From: Lactobacillaceae bacterium UBA5807
GTDB lineage: Bacteria > Bacillota > Bacilli > Lactobacillales > Lactobacillaceae
NCBI GenBank assembly: GCA_002418005.1
Contig: DIDF01000093.1
Coordinates: 1-64,000, forward strand
DNA length: 64,000 nt
Reading direction: 5' to 3'
This document shows positions 61,843 through 64,000 of this stretch, in pieces. Position numbers and translations under genes: made by a program. The notes beneath the pieces were generated by a model that was given only the letters and a program-made list of their open reading frames with translations, was not told where the DNA came from and ran no database searches. Every line of letters begins with the position of its first letter. Position 1 is the first letter of the stretch.

Positions 61843-62769
61843 ATGGACGATTTAATTAACTATTATTCATTTACTAAAGACGAGTGGAAAAGGTTTTACA
61901 GTGAAGATATTGATTTGCCTTTGACTGCAAACGAGCTTAAGCATATTAAGGCTTTTAATGATCGAATTTCTCTGCAGGATGTTGCCGATATTTATCGGCC
62001 TTTGGTTAAGCTTTTAGAGCTGCAGATGAAAAGCTTTAATTCTTGGCAGACCAATAAAGCTAAGTATTTGCATAAACCAATTAGGGTTGTTCCCTTTGTC
62101 ATAGGTATTTCAGGTAGTGTGGCTGTCGGCAAATCAACAACGGCAAGAGTGCTTGAAGAATTATTAACTAATTTGTTTACTGACAAGAAAATCCAGCTAA
62201 TAACTACAGACGGATTTTTGTATTCGAATAATGAATTAAAAAAGAGAAATCTGCTAGATCGTAAAGGGTTCCCAGAAAGTTATGATATGAAAAAGCTAAT
62301 AACTTTTTTGAACTCTGTAAAATCAGGAATCAGATACGTAGAATCCCCCGTTTATTCTCATCAAACTTATGATATTGTTCCGGATCGATATGACATTATT
62401 GATAATCCAGACGTTTTAATAATTGAAGGAATCAATACTTTACAGCTTCCTTCGAACGAACAGATTTATGTTAGTGATTTTACTGATTTTTCAATCTATA
62501 TGGATGCTGATCCAGAAATGATTGAAAAATGGTACCTGGACCGGTTTGGGTTGCTTTTGGATACTGCTTTACGTAACCCGAAAAATTTTTATTATGAATA
62601 CGCAGTTGGTGATCGCGATGATGCTTTTAAGATGGCCAGAGATGTTTGGGCCAAGGTGGATTTACCTAATTTGGAAGAAAATATTCTTCCAACTCGATCG
62701 CGGGCAGATATGATAATGCACAAAACGATTAATCATCGGATTGATAAGATTTATTTGCGAAAGTATTAA
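61843..62769 (+). CDS. coaA: Pantothenate kinase, type I
   Basis: A 308-residue kinase, first step of coenzyme A synthesis. The P-loop is VIGISGSVAVGKSTTARVL, followed by ITTDGFLYSN and KGFPESYDMKKLI, which are diagnostic of bacterial type I PanK. SPVYSHQTYDIVP and LIIEGINTLQ follow. The start ATG 61843 follows GGAGAAAATTG; a start at 61813 would overlap corA and exceed the family length. guaA follows 82 bases later. Confidence 0.93.
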   Translation: MDDLINYYSFTKDEWKRFYSEDIDLPLTANELKHIKAFNDRISLQDVADIYRPLVKLLELQMKSFNSWQTNKAKYLHKPIRVVPFVIGISGSVAVGKSTTARVLEELLTNLFTDKKIQLITTDGFLYSNNELKKRNLLDRKGFPESYDMKKLITFLNSVKSGIRYVESPVYSHQTYDIVPDRYDIIDNPDVLIIEGINTLQLPSNEQIYVSDFTDFSIYMDADPEMIEKWYLDRFGLLLDTALRNPKNFYYEYAVGDRDDAFKMARDVWAKVDLPNLEENILPTRSRADMIMHKTINHRIDKIYLRKY

Positions 62770-62790
62770 TGTTTGGTTTTTAAATATATG

Positions 62791-62820
62791 TTGACCAAAC
62801 ATCATAAAATCATTTATGAT
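62791..62820 (+). promoter_or_regulatory. Promoter of guaA
   Basis: TTGACC (62791-62796) and TATGAT (62815-62820), 18 bases apart. The -35 lies in the right part of an ATGTTTGGT / ACCAAACAT inverted repeat (62769-62802), so a regulator or hairpin may act there. There is no room for a purine riboswitch. Confidence 0.6.
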
Positions 62821-62851
62821 ATAGATAACAATTTTTGAAAGGGTGGAAGAA

Positions 62852-64000
62852 TTGGCAAACGTTGATTTATCAGCATTCGATAAGATTTTAGTTCTAGACT
62901 TCGGCAGCCAGTATAACCAACTCATTACCCGGCGGATTCGTGATATAGGCGTATATTCCGAGCTCAAATCACATAAATTGTCCGCAAATGAGATAAAGAA
63001 AATGAATCCAAAAGGAATCATTTTTTCTGGCGGGCCGGATAGTGTGTACGCTGATGGTGCTTTTAAAGTTGATCCAGATATCTTTAAACTTGGTATTCCA
63101 ATTCTGGGAATTTGTTATGGAATGCAGATAATGGCCTATGAACTTGGCGGCAAAGTTGAAAAAGCCGATAACAGTGAATATGGTCATGCTGATATTGACG
63201 TAACTTCTGATAACGCCGTTCTTTTTAAGGGAACCCCAAAGCATCAGACAGTTTGGATGAGCCATGGAGATTTGGTTCAAGGTGTTCCTGATGGTTTTGA
63301 AGCTGTAGCAACCAGTCCGGATTGCCCAATTTCGGCAATGCAGGATTTGAACCGTAATTTTTATGGAATTCAGTTCCACGCTGAAGTTCGCAATACTCAG
63401 TATGGGAACCAGATCCTTAAGAACTTTGCTTTTGAAGTTTGTCATGCCAAGAATAATTGGACAATGAATGACTTCATTGATCTGCAAATTAATCATATTC
63501 GCCAAGAAGTTGGTGATAAGAAAGTTCTTTTGGGGCTTTCCGGTGGAGTTGATTCTTCGGTTGTTGCTGTGTTGTTGCATAAAGCAATTGGTCACCAGTT
63601 GACATGTATATTTGTTGATCATGGTTTGCTGAGAAAAAATGAAGCCAAACAGGTTATGGATAGTTTATCTGGGGATCTCGGACTTAATATCATTAAGGTT
63701 GATGCTCAGGATCGCTTCTTAGGTAAATTAAAGGGTGTAACTGACCCGGAAAAGAAACGTAAGATCATTGGCAATGAGTTTATTCAAGTGTTTAATGACG
63801 AAGCTAAAAAGCTTCATGGAATCGAATTCCTTGCTCAAGGGACCTTATATACTGATGTTGTTGAAAGTGGGACCGATACTGCCCATACGATTAAGTCTCA
63901 TCATAATGTCGGTGGTCTTCCAAAAGACATGCACTTTAAACTGATTGAGCCTTTGAACAAGTTGTTCAAGGATGAGGCTCGAGAAATCGGGACTAAATTG
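62852..64000 (+). CDS. guaA: GMP synthase (glutamine-hydrolysing), 5' part
   Basis: Open to the right edge: 383 residues of an expected 515 or so. It makes GMP from XMP. The glutaminase domain has ILVLDFGSQYNQLITRRIRD, ILGICYGMQIM (nucleophile Cys near residue 88) and YGIQFHAEV (His-Glu; usually HPE). The ATP-pyrophosphatase loop is LLGLSGGVDSSVVAVL, then VDHGLLRKNEA and TLYTDVVESG. The start is TTG behind AGGGTGGAAG. The frame is intact to the end of the window. Confidence 0.95.
   Translation, partial: MANVDLSAFDKILVLDFGSQYNQLITRRIRDIGVYSELKSHKLSANEIKKMNPKGIIFSGGPDSVYADGAFKVDPDIFKLGIPILGICYGMQIMAYELGGKVEKADNSEYGHADIDVTSDNAVLFKGTPKHQTVWMSHGDLVQGVPDGFEAVATSPDCPISAMQDLNRNFYGIQFHAEVRNTQYGNQILKNFAFEVCHAKNNWTMNDFIDLQINHIRQEVGDKKVLLGLSGGVDSSVVAVLLHKAIGHQLTCIFVDHGLLRKNEAKQVMDSLSGDLGLNIIKVDAQDRFLGKLKGVTDPEKKRKIIGNEFIQVFNDEAKKLHGIEFLAQGTLYTDVVESGTDTAHTIKSHHNVGGLPKDMHFKLIEPLNKLFKDEAREIGTKL

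Noticed and set aside
62969..63622. Long minus-strand reading frame antisense to guaA
   Set aside because: The plus strand is unambiguous GMP synthase; the antisense frame has no recognisable domain.
1..64000. Search for CRISPR arrays, tRNA genes, insertion sequences and phage genes
   Set aside because: No regularly spaced direct repeats, tRNA-like folds with CCA ends, transposase or integrase motifs were seen by eye.

Overview
The window is a chromosomal segment of a low-GC Gram-positive bacterium, most likely a member of the Lactobacillaceae. Evidence seen directly: AT-rich DNA, strong AGGAGG-type ribosome binding sites, frequent TTG/GTG starts, PepX and PepI proline peptidases, an Opp oligopeptide importer, a PyrR-type attenuator, a TrpXYZ-like importer, and the order coaA-guaA at the right edge. 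I cannot name the species. I found no tRNA, rRNA, CRISPR array, insertion sequence, integrase or phage gene, so this looks like core and soft-core chromosome rather than an island.

Layout. 1-2.4 kb: an interrupted ribosomal protein S14 paralogue (minus strand), a lipoprotein, a frameshifted CPBP protease and a LURP-one-like protein. 2.6-5.5 kb: an acyl-CoA dehydrogenase-etfB-etfA operon, uncommon in fermentative lactobacilli. 5.6-7.2 kb: a metallophosphoesterase and a small DUF6440-like protein coupled to a rhodanese. 7.2-9.5 kb (minus): an ArsR-type regulator, a frameshifted DJ-1/Hsp31-like protein and an Old Yellow Enzyme, with near-identical 18-bp palindromes before the regulator and before the flavoenzyme; this looks like a small electrophile or redox-stress regulon. 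9.6-14.3 kb (minus): a UvrA paralogue, alpha-carbonic anhydrase and an APC permease. 14.4-19.4 kb: CoA-disulfide reductase-like enzyme, UspA, PEBP, a membrane-anchored protein and an MFS exporter. 19.4-21 kb: PyrR-regulated uracil permease. 21.1-24.1 kb (minus): TrpXYZ-like ABC importer behind a long structured leader with an attenuator. 24.1-31.5 kb: DsrE-like protein, alcohol dehydrogenase, 2-hydroxyacid dehydrogenase, esterase, amidohydrolase, DUF2075 ATPase, intact CPBP protease and VOC protein. 31.7-37.6 kb: ABC-F ATPase, hotdog thioesterase, menB, frameshifted menE, DapE/ArgE-like hydrolase and a small unknown protein. 37.8-45.4 kb: pepI, pepX, antiporter, Nudix, guanylate kinase-like, Fur-family regulator, and a Thr/Asn-rich protein coupled to a membrane protein. 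45.7-51.6 kb: glutamine-type ABC importer, SteT-like permease and hflX. 51.9-57.7 kb: oppABCDF. 57.8-64 kb: histidine phosphatase, helD, frameshifted corA, coaA and the 5' part of guaA.

How the genes work together. Nitrogen acquisition is a theme: Opp brings in peptides, PepX and PepI release proline-containing ends, and the glutamine-type, TrpXYZ-like and APC systems import amino acids. A second theme is redox and stress handling: ArsR/Hsp31/OYE, CoA-disulfide reductase, rhodanese, UspA and a Fur-family regulator. ETF/acyl-CoA dehydrogenase and the partial menaquinone cluster hint at flavin- and quinone-based electron transfer, but their partners are not in this window.

Four genes (CPBP protease, Hsp31-like, menE, corA) each carry a frameshift that one added base would repair, in three cases in a T- or C-run. 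This pattern may reflect assembly error as much as real gene decay.
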